Positions 22,589-33,939 of a stretch of DNA of 64,000 nucleotides are shown here, piece after piece; the stretch's first letter is position 1; every line of letters starts with the position of its first letter. Where the stretch lies: assembly GCF_905220565.1 (NCBI RefSeq), contig NC_059398.1, forward strand, positions 17,567,210 through 17,631,209, in the 5' to 3' direction. Source of the DNA: Melitaea cinxia. Taxonomy: Eukaryota > Arthropoda > Insecta > Lepidoptera > Nymphalidae. The notes below the pieces were generated by a model, which was not told the DNA's origin, searched no databases, and worked only from the letters and a program-made list of their open reading frames with translations. Position numbers and translations under genes: made by a program.

Positions 22589-22783
22589 TATACAACACTA
22601 GCTGATCCCGCAAACGGTGTTTTGCCATATATGTTATTAACCCTCTTAATTCCCCCCTTAAAACTTAGGGATAAAAATATATGTTGGCTGATTCTCAGAC
22701 CTATCCGATATGCTTACAAAATTTCATAAAAATCGGTCCAGCCGTTTCGGAGGAGTATTGTAACTAACATTGTGACATGAGAA
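22589..22783 (-). mobile_element. Helitron-like non-autonomous element
   Basis: On the minus strand it starts TCTCATGTCACAATGTTAGT, contains CAATACTCCTCCGAAACGGC and GGTCTGAGAATCAGCCAACA, then GGGGGGAATTAAGAGGGTTA, and ends CGTTTGCGGGATCAGCTAG followed by T. The 5' TC, 3' CTAG, flanking A and T, and lack of inverted ends fit Helitron termini. Related copies: 37540-37741 and 51309-51491. Confidence 0.6.
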
Positions 22784-22864
22784 TTTTATATATAAGATTA
22801 CATATTATATTTTACCAACATTTAATCAACTTACTAGGAACTTACTAAGATTGCGAAAAACCAG

Positions 22865-22928
22865 GATGTTTGGCGCGAACTTAGAACTTATCTGGCCTAC
22901 AGGGGACTGCGATAGGCTGAAGAGAGAA
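22865..22928 (+). mobile_element. Interspersed repeat tail fragment
   Basis: GATGTTTGGCGCGAACTTAG, then GGCCTACAGGGGACTGCGAT and AGGCTGAAGAGAG. Same family as the minus fragment at 13922-14012. Confidence 0.5.
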
Positions 22929-22942
22929 TTTTTTTTTTTATA

Positions 22943-23182
22943 TTACTAGGTTGGCAAACAAGCGTACCAGTAAGCGTAGGTGGTAATCGATTACCGTAGC
23001 TTACAGACGTCTGCAACACCAGAAGCATCGCAAGCGCGTTGCCGACCCCATCCCCAGTTCCCCCCCAAGAGCTCTGGTCACCTTACTCACCATCAAGAAC
23101 ACAACACTACTTGAAAACAGTGTTATTTAGCTGTGATCTTCCGTAAGATCGAGTTACTACCCCAGTCGGGCTGCTCCATGTT
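22943..23182 (+). mobile_element. Family D repeat interrupted at its 3' end
   Basis: Starts TAGGTTGGCAAACAAGCGTA and proceeds to the GTCGGGCTGCTCCATGTTTT segment, where it stops without the family's final AGGAAATTCCTGCTG. It passes directly into an AACCGACTTC-family fragment. Confidence 0.75.
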
Positions 23183-23349
23183 TTCATCAGATCCTAGTTT
23201 TCTTCATGGTACCACCCTTGCGATATCCTCTTTCTAACAAAAAAAGAATCAGCAAAATCGGTTCATAAACGCCGAAGTTATCCGCGAACACACATAAAAA
23301 ATATACACGGTCGAATTGAGAAACCTTCTCCATTTTTGAAGTCGGTTAA
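23183..23349 (+). mobile_element. AACCGACTTC-family 3' half
   Basis: TCATCAGATCCTAGTTTTCT, TGCGATATCCTCTTTCTAAC, AAAAGAATCAGCAAAATCGG, CGGTCGAATTGAGAAACC and the terminal CCATTTTTGAAGTCGGTTAA. The beginning of the element is missing; it abuts a truncated family D copy. Confidence 0.7.
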
Positions 23350-24290
23350 AAACTAGTTGATAAAAAACAAGACTTAAAACAAACATATTTTTAAATAGGG
23401 CAAGATTTGAAGCTTTATTTGCAGAGAAACAGCTTCTCTGCATATTCAACTTCTCTCCTGAGAGAGAGCTTATACGGACATCGTGATTACAAGAACGATC
23501 TGAACCTAGAACTTAATAGTACATCGAGATGAGAAGACTTTAAAGTACTCTACTAAGTCTTGAAGTAAGTACGTATTTATATAAATGAAATTGAATTTAA
23601 TTAAAATTTCATTACAAAACCAGAACTCTTACAAAAATTTAATTTAACGTAATAAGTTTCATATAACTATTGAACCGTTCAAAGTAACATAATTATTAGT
23701 AACTTAGCCATCACTTTAGAGGATTTACGATCAAAATCTCCTGTATTTCTATCGTCGCATTGAGCCATCTCAGGCATTGAATGTGGTCCTACCGACACGA
23801 CCAGCTTATCCTAGACACACAATGGGACGAAGTTGTACGGAAACAAGAATGGAGGGGTTTACGAATACGAATCGATGTGAAGGGTTGACAAAAATGAGAT
23901 TTGCTGGTGTGAACGTAATTTGTAACGGTAATTTTAATAAAAATATAATAATAGTCATCTTAGATAAAATTTTCACATAAGCTCCATATAAATTTGATAA
24001 AAATTGTACTTCGATTAAATTACTCAATGAACAAAAAAATAATTACAACCGATTTGATTCAAATTTCATCAAAAACAACGATAGAAACGTTGAACAAAGC
24101 ATCCGCTTGAATGATTGCGGTTAATTTAGTTTAAAATCAGTTCAGTAGATAATTGTGTACCGCTGCGAAGATATTCCATGATTACGATATGTGGGGTTGT
24201 GGTGGTGGGTATTTGAAAATTCACAATAGTTGCATAAATAAACAATTCGTCACTGCGTTAATAACAAAAGCATCATCAGCATTTTCTCAT
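23350..24290. other. AT-rich non-coding stretch
   Basis: No gene or identifiable repeat seen. Confidence 0.4.
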
Positions 24291-24457
24291 GTGTCGAGGA
24301 TCTGGAAAAACGCGCAATAGACAAGCATTTACGTTCAGACCACGACAAACATTTATATGACCTATAAAAACGTTTATCATGAGCGATCGAACCATCGACT
24401 GCAACACAGGTAAACGGTAACACGGTGCCGTGATCGCTGCGGCAATGCAACGTCAAA
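24291..24457 (-). mobile_element. tRNA-derived SINE, eroded
   Basis: On the minus strand: TTGCCGCAGCGATCACGGCA, an eroded B-box region (GATGGTTCGATCGCTC), CATAAATGTTTGTCGTGGTC and TGAACGTAAATGCTTG. Matches the head and body shared by both SINE types. The tail is too eroded to say which type. Confidence 0.6.
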
Positions 24458-24654
24458 AATATTTGAATGAAGTTTTGTCCATTTTTTAAATCCAAGTGTA
24501 CGTACGAAAACAATTGCAGGTAGTTTTTATTAAATTTAAAATGTTTAACTACCTATTGCTGTTCAAAACACACACAGACAGACAGTGACAGACATATTGA
24601 TGAACAGTCTAGTCAATGACAATTTCAAATGTTTGATTGACGAACCATATTATT

Positions 24655-24960
24655 TGTGTTTGCTTGGAAACGAAAAGATAACCACTACAATTATATCCAC
24701 AATTAGTACAACGCAGGTAGACGAAAAAATAGTCAAGTAAAAGACTAAGACACAATAATGACTCATACACATCACATAATAATGACTCATAAAGTTCTCG
24801 TCAGATCTCGATCAAATTTAAATGGGACCCCATGACAAGCACTACCTTTCGATTAAAATAAATCATCGATATCGATCCAGTAAGTAGAAAGGTATCAGGT
24901 AATACACATAAAAACTAACACTTGAATTGAGAACCTCATTATTTTTTGAAGTCGCTTAAA
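24655..24960 (+). mobile_element. AACCGACTTC-family element
   Basis: Begins GTGTTTGCTTGGAAACGAAA, then AGTACAACGCAGGTAGACGA, AAAATAGTCAAGTAAAAGAC, GTCAGATCTCGATCAAATTT, GGGACCCCATGACAAGCACT, TGAATTGAGAACCTCATT and ends TTTTTTGAAGTCGCTTAA. An extra CATACACATCACATAATAATGA-type duplication (AATAATGACTCATA twice) sits at 24754-24796. Confidence 0.7.
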
Positions 24961-25654
24961 AACAAGCGTGTTCGTTGCCCTGCCAATTCTACCCTTAATC
25001 TACCACAAGTACATGGAAAATAAACCTAATCCATAACGTAAAAACAGAATGAAATGTGACATTGAAGCAAAAACATTTGCATAACCCTGGCTTATATTAC
25101 AGCCATATATTATATTAGTACAAAATGAATATTAAACCAAATGTAAATTAATATATTTGCGTCACAATGCACGACCGACGATACCAAGTGTCTCAGTACA
25201 AATCCACCCACTAATAAGATACAACTTCCGGCACTTAATCAACGTCATAGATCTCGCCTCGCGCAATAAAGAGGCCATTCGTGAGATGAAAATAATGACA
25301 TCGACTTATTCAGCAGTGGGTTCAATAAGTACAAATACTTATTGAAAGGGGAAAAAAATATACAAACTTTGAGTTAATGTTAAAAATTATTGATATATGT
25401 TCGATTTATATAATATATATTATTTAATATATATTTGTTATATTCAGTGTATTGTGTTGTATTCTACTGTGTATATTTCATATGTACCTAATATCTTTAT
25501 CAATGTTTCAAGTAATAATTTGACGTTTTAGATATAAGTAGAAACTTTGCTGGCTTAAACATTGTTATTATTTTGTGAAATAAATATATTATTGTGTGCT
25601 GTTTGTTTCACAATTAAAAAAAATACTTTGTCTCATTTACTTGAATACCATTAC
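24961..25654. other. Non-coding stretch
   Basis: 24962-25015 may be an eroded family D piece (ACAAGCGTGTTCGTTGCCCT, CCAATTCTACCC). Otherwise nothing recognisable. The frame at 25157-25345 has no domain. Confidence 0.4.
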
Positions 25655-25658
25655 TTAA

Positions 25659-25903
25659 CCCTTAATTAGCGCATGGGGTCACGGCCATTTCAAATTGAAA
25701 AAATATATCTTTTAAAATTTTGAGCGTGCCTGCGCTCTCTCTAACTGTATTTATGAAAGTTAAGGACAATAAAGCACTTGAATATTTTTTATAATCAAAA
25801 CTTTGTTTTATTTATTTCTTAAACTTCTTTCAGAATTTTTTTGGGGTCACTCGAGACCCCATGCGACCAATTGCGTGATTTTCTTAATGCGCCTAATTAA
25901 GGG
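25659..25903. mobile_element. piggyBac-type MITE with TTAA target duplication
   Basis: A 245-bp element flanked on both sides by TTAA (25655-25658 and 25904-25907). It starts CCCTTAATTAGCGCAT, and its other end read in reverse complement is CCCTTAATTAGGCGCAT, an inverted repeat differing by one inserted base. TTAA duplication and CCC at the tips are hallmarks of the piggyBac superfamily. A second subterminal pair is present: GCATGGGGTCAC near the left and GACCCCATGCG near 25855-25866, where GGGGTCACTCGAGACCCC forms a palindrome. It has no transposase frame and depends on an enzyme encoded elsewhere. Confidence 0.85.
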
Positions 25904-26146
25904 TTAAAAATGCTGAAATAATTAAGCTAGATACTTGTTAGTTACTGCTTTAAATCGTTTTTGTATTAAAATTTCTTTACATAAACGACGAATGGTGGTC
26001 CGTCATTCCGGTTATACGGTAAAATTATATTTGACAGTGGAACAATATTTATTCACTAGTAATTGTAATACGTTACGTAAGCAAGTCTATAGTATTAAAA
26101 CTGTCTCTAGTATTACATCTTAATAAAAACCTTTTGTTAAGAATTT

Positions 26147-26541
26147 TATCTATAAACTTTATGACAGTTAAGTAGTGGGGTAGACTTTTGTATTTTTAAT
26201 TGACTTCAAAAAAGGAGGATGTTACTCAATTCGACCGTATATATATTATGTTTTAATGTATGTTCGGGCATAACTTCGTCGTTTATGAACCGATTTTGAT
26301 AATTCTCTTTTTATTGCAAAGGAGATATCTCAAGGGTGGTATTATGATAAGGAAACCAGGGTCTGGCGATGGAATCCTAGAGAAATCTCGAAAATCGTAC
26401 TGACGACAAGTGCGTTTGTTAATTTTTTTCGTCAACTTACGTTATATAATTGAAGTCGGTTTTTTTTTCGTTTGCGAGCAAACACAATTATATCTGTAAA
26501 CTTTATGACATCTAAGTAGTGGAGCAGAAGTTTTGTATTTT
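26147..26541. repeat. 51-bp imperfect direct repeats flanking an AACCGACTTC element
   Basis: 26147-26197 and 26491-26541 share AAACTTTATGACA, TAAGTAGTGG and TTTTGTATTTTT in the same order with a handful of substitutions. The AACCGACTTC-family element fills the interval between them. This is far longer than a normal target-site duplication. Confidence 0.7.
26199..26490 (-). mobile_element. AACCGACTTC-family element
   Basis: On the minus strand: ATTGTGTTTGCTCGCAAACG, AAACCGACTTCAATTATAT, ACGTAAGTTGACGAAAAAAA, the GATTCCATCGCCAGACCCTG segment, GATATCTCCTTTGCAATAAA, and the end ATCCTCCTTTTTTGAAGTCA. It is a short variant lacking the second ACGTAGGTCGACG block of the long copy at 33107-33712. Confidence 0.75.
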
Positions 26542-27955
26542 TTTTTCTTATTTAAGATATGCCTATCATTATTTTTGGAAAAGCGACGACCATTTATGTA
26601 ATACACTACATCTATGATTGTATTACACACAACTGTATCCAAACAGATATGGTAATACAGAATTTTTAAGAACACTCTCTAAATTTAGTCCAAGATAATG
26701 GAATGGTCAACACAGCTTCCTGTTTACGATATTTGTGAAAATCACTTTATTATGACGTATTTGTAAAGCAAGATGTAGCAAGAGGTCACAAAACAAAAAA
26801 AAAATTAAGATATACAAATCAAGCCGTATCTGTGTCAGCTAGCTGCCCGAACTTTCTAACTGCGTTAGCCGTAATGCTGAAACTTGCACAATCTGACAAA
26901 TAAGGATTTCACTGGAGTTTGAAATCAAGAGTAACACTAAAGATACTGTACCGTAATAACTTTAAGTACTTTGTAATTTAAAATTAGATTAAAACTTTGT
27001 TTATTTACACTTGGTGGAATGAATTTATACATTTCATCTTCTTCATAATTAAAAGTATGTAGATAATTCAACATAAACCTGGTACGTAATAGAGAGATTG
27101 CATTGTTTGCTTACTTACTGTTCTTTACATCTTCTTATAGTTTGTACATTCTTATCTTCTGATATATATATATATATATATAGTAAATATCTTTGATAGA
27201 CAATATAATATCAAAAAACAATTTACATAATTATTACATATATCATTATTATACATAAAAAATAACATCGAACTTAAAATTGATCCTTGTAGAACACGCA
27301 TTTAGAATTTCAATTAACTCCATAATATTCAAATTTATAACATTTTACATTTTTTACGTCATTGAATCATTTAAATTGAATAATAATACACACGATATGG
27401 TGACATTTGTTTTATTTATTTATGTTATTTTACTTAAAAACTTTTTTATATATATTTTAGTGTGTCTATTTAATCATAAACTGCATTTGATAACATCTCA
27501 AACCCGATAAACCTATTCCAATAACACTTCAAATCGATAACCAAAAAAGAACACCGGTAAAGATGGAAGACCTTTTAATAAAATAAAAAAAATTATTCCC
27601 ACATATATAAAGGGAAATTCACAAAGGCACATTTACCTGAGGAATCACAAGAGCCACTCAGCAGTGCCATCGACATCGCCAGCCCTTGGAAAGATAACCC
27701 TTTCATTAAGTATACTACATCGGTCTTGTATGAGGGTTCTCGAATCTTTAGTATATGGTTTTTCATGGACGATTTAATGACAATTTATTGTCCGTACCAC
27801 TTAAATTATAGGAATTATAAGGTCTGAAAAGAAATACAGCTGGTAAGCCGACATAGAATAAGAAAGATATAGTCCATTGATTCCGTTATCTATTGATAAA
27901 TATGATGTTTTGCCTATTATTTATACTCTTTATTTATTTATGTAACATTACATAG
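26542..27955. other. AT-rich non-coding stretch with (TA)n
   Basis: Contains a (TA)n tract at about 27163-27181 and hydrophobic AT-driven frames (for example 27280-27510) with no recognisable domain. No gene called. Confidence 0.4.
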
Positions 27956-27962
27956 TGTAAAA

Positions 27963-28220
27963 CAAAGTCGCTTCCCGCTGTCTGTATGCTTAGATCTTTA
28001 AAACTACACAACTGATTTCTTTGATAAATAAAGTGATTCCAGAGGAAGGTTTATATGTATAATACATGCATAATATTGTAGCGGAACACTAGTTTTAGAG
28101 ATTTCTAATGCGATGTTGTAATTAGCCACAATTTTTGCGTTTACATTGCAAATGTTTATTTTATATTTTATATTTAGTATCAGCATTGCACCTGTGCGAA
28201 GCCAGGGTGGTTCACTAGTT
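27963..28220 (+). mobile_element. Helitron-like non-autonomous element, second family
   Basis: Starts near CAAAGTCGCTTCCCGCTGTC, contains GCTTAGATCTTTAAAACTAC, and ends GTGCGAAGCCAGGGTGGTTC then ACTAG followed by T. The CTAG|T end preceded by a GC-rich run is Helitron-like. A related end in reverse is seen at 41466-41500 (CTAGTTCAGCTTCGCATGGG). Confidence 0.5.
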
Positions 28221-28600
28221 CTTGTATACTCTAGTAATAGAAGAATGAAGGATGAGAAAGAGATCTATTTTGCTTTGCTTTAAAAGTTAAAGAAGAGGTT
28301 TTTTCTTTAAGACTCCTGATTTGAATAAAATTGTTGAGCCATGAAGCCAAAATGTTTGTATATGTCACTCAGTTTTTACACTTGCACATAACATAATATT
28401 ATTATGTTTGAACCCTAATACAACGTCATCAGACAGACTTTTCGTTTTATTTAAGGCCTTTGAATATTATTTAAACACATTTTAAAAACGTAATTGGTAT
28501 CATTTATATATAAAAATTCGTGTTTTCAATAAAATAAAAATGTATAATGAATAAATGTTTACTTCAATTTCCTTTTTTTTTGTAGTAATTACACTCACAG

Positions 28601-28762
28601 CTCACAGAAGATCACATCTAAATAACACTGCTTTCAAGCACTGTTGCGTTCCTGTGCTGAATATAATGACCAGAGCACCTGGGATAGTTGGGGGTAGAGT
28701 CGGCAACGCGCTTGCGATGCTTCTGGTATTGCAAGCGTCTATAAGCTAAGGTAATCACTTAC
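28601..28762 (-). mobile_element. Family D repeat, partial
   Basis: On the minus strand: GTGATTACCTTAGCTTATAG, CAATACCAGAAGCATCGCAA, GACTCTACCCCCAACTATCC and GTGCTTGAAAGCAGTGTTAT. Both ends are missing. Confidence 0.75.
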
Positions 28763-29286
28763 TAAAATTAATAGACACGCACAATTCAGTACTTTTTAAT
28801 CTTGGAAAGTGTGTTCTCAAAGATATAACGAAATAATCCGACATAGAAATGAAAGCCAATGAAAATGCGTCATATATAGAGGTCCTTATTAATTTAGCTC
28901 GAGTTATATGTGTTAGGAAAATGGACACTAAACGAAATTACTCATCGAGGAATAAAACTTGGTCCGCGCCGTGCGTGAGAGATAAGTTCCACTTCTTCCT
29001 TACTGAAAATATATTCCAACACTTTTGTCGTTTCATTTTAGCAGACAAGGGATTGTTTAAGCTACATTTGATGATATTGACGATATTGTGATATTTTATT
29101 ACATTATGTGTAATATATTCTGAATCGCGTGTCACGTGTAACAATTTGTAGTATACCAGAACATGTTTGTCTGATTAATAGGAAATTTCGTTAACATGAG
29201 ACATATAAATTATTTCAGAATACACAGCATAACCATTACAAGTCGCATTAGTATGAAAATGTGTCATATAAATAAATAAATATCTT
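28763..29286. other. Non-coding stretch
   Basis: An 80-codon + frame at 28849-29091 overlaps a minus frame of similar size. Neither has a recognisable domain. No gene called. Confidence 0.4.
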
Positions 29287-29515
29287 ATAACATACACTCA
29301 CGATCGTCTGTTCCTACGGTAAACAACTTAATGCTTGTGTTATAGGTAATAGCCAGCTGATATAACTAAAAAAAAAATTAAATATAAATATACATAGAAA
29401 CATTACATATATAGATATATAAGTACAAATATTACACCCAGACTCAGGCGGGAATCGAACCCGCAACCAACGGAGCAGAAAGCAGGGCCACTACTAACTG
29501 CGCCAACGAGCTAGT
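29287..29515 (-). mobile_element. tRNA-derived SINE type 3
   Basis: On the minus strand the head is CGTTGGCGCAGTTAGTAGTG with a clean B box GGTTCGATTCCCG in a GTTGCGGGTTCGATTCCCGC arm. The body is TGAGTCTGGGTGTAATATTT, and the element ends with AGCTGGCTATTACCTATAAC then TTTACCGTAGGAACAGACGA. The 5' part is tRNA-like, but the acceptor stem does not close and the sequence continues as a SINE, so this is not a functional tRNA gene. Confidence 0.75.
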
Positions 29516-30293
29516 GTATTTTCAAACTTAAGAAGATCAGCAATTATTTGTCTGATTAATCTTTCTTCAAACTTAAATACTATATTGAAACACTACAGTA
29601 TTACCGATTCAAGTCACCTAAACATAAAAAAAAATATTCACAATTCCGTTAACATTTTAGTTCATCGCGCATACAAAATATTATCTACTTAATATTAATA
29701 CATTCGAGCACAATAAACATGAACCTGTATTTTACATTCACGTATCAAAATAATACTGCCGTAACCGAATGCTTATTACATTCCCAAAAACCCCAAAACG
29801 TGTGCGGTTTTAATAAATACTCTAATGCCTTTTCAGCATATTATGCAACGTGCAATTATGAGTGGGCAACAACATTACAGGGGGTAATGACAACGCAGCA
29901 GCGCTGTGATTTCGTAGATTATGCATCTATTACCCAACTGGGGACACAGTATAATCGGTAATATTTGATGCAGTGCATAACAATAACGAAACGCTAGATT
30001 ATAGAACCGTTTTAATTACAACGTTACATTTGATTGTTTTATTTATCAGAAAGCTATGAATTAAAGTTTATGAGTTCATTGCGTACGCGTATTCGTATGA
30101 GACATTTAATGAGTGTGTACATTTTGTTGATTGAAATGTTTGAAAGCAAAATAAAATAGCTTGTATAATTATGTTGCCTTGTTAAGCACATCTTTATTCT
30201 TCTGCTAGAAACATGTTCTTTAAAAATGATGCACAGTACTGCTCTACTGCAGACAGAAATTTATATGATTTATTTTTTTCTGACACGAATCAG
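29516..30293. other. Non-coding stretch with one unassigned frame
   Basis: 29719-29961 is an 80-codon + frame starting at a true ATG, with 38-40% GC and mixed composition (four cysteines). I recognise no domain, and there is no flanking promoter or splice evidence. Confidence 0.3.
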
Positions 30294-30395
30294 CCTGTAA
30301 CATCTCACCGCTGGAAAAAACATTTCTCCGTGTAAAAGAAGGGACGGAACTTAATCAGCCACGCTGCTACACTGCGGATTGGCGGATTTTTTCTG
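30294..30395 (-). mobile_element. Type-2 SINE tail fragment
   Basis: AATCAGCCTGTAACATCTCA, CCGCTGGAAAAAACATTTCT, TTAATCAGCCACGCTGCTAC and ACTGCGGATTGGCGGAT are, in reverse orientation, the last part of the type-2 SINE (GGAGCAGCGTGGTGGATTAA ... GGGATATTACAGGCTGA). The head is absent. Confidence 0.65.
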
Positions 30396-33070
30396 AACAC
30401 TTGTTAATTTCAATTATGCTTTTCTTGACGAGATTTATTTTTCATACAAAGTGAATATAATTAATTATATTTAACCATTAACAGAGTTTTTACTCATTTA
30501 TTCTATTTACCGTGTAGAGTATTAGAACAAAAAGCTAAGACAATCAATTTAAATAACATTTTATAATTCCATTAAAATCTCCAATTTAATGTTAAAAGCA
30601 ACACTTGAGATAAAATTTCTACAGTAAAAATGGAATCCAACGATAATATAAAAAACTGTATTTCCAGCACATCCGACTCTTAAGCCAACGGCTCTCAGAA
30701 GTATAACCTGGAATGAAAACATAATTGGAAAATGATACTAGCATGGATAAAAAATTTAATAAAAAACAAAGCTATTTAAAATATTTTATACAAAATTATC
30801 AACACAAAAATAAAAAATTCTTTATTAAATAAAAAAATAAAAAACCAAAGTCAATGAAATACGTCGAACAAACTATCTCAACTGTTTACATAAAGTCTAA
30901 AGAAACAATATAGAATTTAAAAAAAAAACTAAGACCGTCGACTATTATCTAGATTACGATGAGATCACAAAGACTCTCGCTCGCCTTTATCACGAAAAAT
31001 TGTTGTCCTAACTACTTCACTTCAACAGCTGCCAATGAACAAGTCTAAAAGGACAAGTAATCAGATTTCAAAAAAGAATCACCAGTGATAACGGACGCTT
31101 TAACTTTATTGAGTTTATCAGAGGATCTCAAAGCATACAGAAAAAAAATAGCAATTCACTTTTCTAATTCTCTCTTTTGGGTAAAAACATTTTCCTATCT
31201 GAAAGTCATTTATGTTTTAATTAAGAGCTCGCCCTAAGAATAGGCCTTGTCTGGGGATTATAAGGAAACAGAATTACATCGCCCTGGCAGTATTTCATGT
31301 TTACCATTCTTACGAAGACGAGAAACAACATTTTTGGGTGTTGGAAACTTCTGCGTAAGGGCCAAGTTTGTTTGAGGTTATAATGCAAATTGAGTTGCTT
31401 CGTTTGCTCGACGCTTCCGCTGGATTTAGGTTTGATTCCTCGGTCGAGTGAAGCGGGATAAATTATAAACCAATTTATAAAAGTTAGAATATGCTTAAAG
31501 AAACAACTCATGTAATATTTCGGCTTATTGCTTAGCGTTAAGGCCTTACTTTTGGGAGGATCATAAGATTTGACATTATTGGTGTTTCAGTTTGTGAAGT
31601 TTTGTAATTAGTTACATTACTTTAAATATATTTTTATCTAAAAAAAATTGATAATAAACTTAAGAAAACAAAAATAAAAGGCAATATGTTTTCCTTTCCA
31701 TTATTACTATTTATAGTGAATAATGTAGAACAACATTAATCAATTTTTAACTATAAAATGTAAATTATTCTTCAGATAACACCAGTAATACTAAATTCAG
31801 TTAGAAATCTTCAGCTAAAAACAAAGGGCCAATATATATTTTATAGATTAACCAGGAAGCAATTTTCATTTCGCTTGATTAATTTCGTTGATAGTTCCAT
31901 GTCTTTCCCATGCATTTCCCTTTTCAGTAATCTCCTTAAGATACGCCCATGTAGGTTTTCTTTCAACTTAAATAAGTACAAACGATCACTTTTATCATCT
32001 ATTCTAGTTTATATCTTGGTTTGTTTTTCTTAATAATTTTAAGGGCTAGTAAAATATATCTATAAAAGTTTCTAGTCCTGCCTGTTACAGTTTCAAACGA
32101 AATACCTCTGACTACTCAATTGACAATTCTAACTATGTAACAGATAATAAACAAATGGACAGTAAATTCATAATAGGTTTACTTCGACACCCTTTGAATA
32201 CGGAATCCTTAAGAGAGCCAAATCATTCAAATCAATTTACATTATATAATTCATTATTTTTTTGCAGCAATTTTAAAGTAGTAAGCTTGGCGTGTTTTCT
32301 TCACTTGGCTTAAGAGACCAAAATCATGAGAAAAATGTTACTTCGATGGAGCGTTCATTAAAAAACTTTAAAAGTATAAAACCTAATCAATAAATAGTGA
32401 GAAATATTATTTAATATTGGTTATGTTATAGAATTTCTAATGCCACTTGTTCAAATAGGCTTGAAGACACGAATGAAACACTCCATTCGTGGTTCGAAAT
32501 TTAAAAGGGGTCAAAAAAATGAAATGAAAAATGTTTTAAATTTATATTAATCCATCGTCTCTACCATCTTGAGCTCGGGGTGAGAGAAACAAAGATAGAT
32601 ATTAATGTTTGTAACCATTGTCTACGATGTGACGTTCTTCCAACATAAGTTGAGATTTGAGGCCTAAGCTTTTGTTCTTCGAGATCAAAGAAACAGGGAT
32701 CCAGTGCTCTGGTTATACATCTATTAAACTAGAGCTCCCATTGTCCGTTTTGAGAGGATATTCTCAGCGTTTAGTTTTGTTTTTCTCGTGAATCTAAAGG
32801 CACCTCTTTGTCTGCTGTATCGTCAGATTGACGCGGAGGTAATTACTCTAGACAATGAGCAAACTAATTGTATACATAGTGTTTTATGATGTGTCGTAGA
32901 AAAAAAAACAAGTTTCATTTTCTAAAAACAGTAAAACGATATATGTTTTAAACAATTTACTAAGGAAGTATTTTCTTAATTTCTAAAATACGACTATTAT
33001 TGTTTTTAATCACTAACTAAAAAATATCTAAACAAGACCTTTTAGATTTAAACTCTTGCCTTAGCAAAGG
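30396..33070. other. Long AT-rich stretch without recognised features
   Basis: The largest featureless interval. The 96-codon minus frame at 31221-31511 starts with ATG but has no domain I recognise, and repeats are conspicuously rare here compared with the rest of the window. Probably intronic or intergenic; it could hold conserved regulatory DNA, which one sequence cannot show. Confidence 0.4.
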
Positions 33071-33106
33071 CCACTTTATCTATCAAAATCAAAATCAAAA
33101 TAAATA

Positions 33107-33712
33107 ATTATGTTTGCTCGCAAACGAAAAAAAACCGACTTCAATTACATCGTCGAGTAAATACAACGTAGATCGACGAAAAAATAGTCAAGTAACTACG
33201 CGTCATCAAAGATTACTCAAAAAGTAGTTATCAGATCTCAATAAAATTTATATATGACCACGCGACAAACATCAGCTTTCGATTAAATTAAAAATTATTA
33301 AAATCGGTACACCCAGTAAAAAGTTATTGCGGATTTTCAAGAAGTTCCCTCGATTTCTCTAGGATCCCATCATCAGATCCTAGTTTCCTTATCATGGTAC
33401 TAAACTTGGGATATCTCCTTTCCACCAAAAAAAGAATTATCAAAATTGGTACATCCAGTAGAAAGTTATGCGGTATAATACAACGTAGGTCGACGAAAAA
33501 AGCGTCAAGTAAAAACGCATTATTAGATATAACTCGAAAAGTAGTTGTTAGATCTCAAATAAATTTAAATGGGACCAATTGACACATACTACCTTTCGAT
33601 TAAAAAAAAAATGTCGAAATCGGTCCACACGGTCAAAAGTTCTGATGTAACATACATTAAAAACAATACAGTCGAATTGAGAACCTCCTCCTTTTTTGGA
33701 AGTCGGTTAGAA
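33107..33712 (+). mobile_element. AACCGACTTC-family element, long internally repeated form
   Basis: About 600 bp. It starts GTTTGCTCGCAAACGAAAAA then AACCGACTTCAATTACATCG and ends CCTCCTTTTTTGGAAGTCGG TTAG, so the ends form an imperfect inverted repeat (AACCGACTTC). Inside, a block with CAACGTAGRTCGACGAAAAA, CAAGTAA, AAAAAGTAGTT and AGATCTCAAT occurs twice (from about 33160 and 33484). ATCGGTACACCCAGTAAAAA-type motifs occur three times (33303, 33445, 33620). No coding capacity. The class is uncertain: non-autonomous DNA transposon is my best reading. Confidence 0.75.
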
Positions 33713-33939
33713 ATAGCTTTATTCAAATAGGCTCCAAGAGCACTTTCGAATCGTCATTTTACAAATTAAAACTTTAGAAATTAATTATTATTTTTGTAAA
33801 AGTGAAGCTACCACCAATTCGGAATGTAGATTCTGCAGAAAAGAATCGGCAAGAAACTCCGCAGTTACTCTTTTGAAAATAATATATAAACTGTGTTTTA
33901 GTACAAAATTAGAAACATGTTGCATGAAATACAGCGTCA

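Noticed and set aside
29440..29515. Possible tRNA gene with a clean B box
   Set aside because: The acceptor stem does not close and the sequence runs on into a SINE body and tail, so it is a SINE head.
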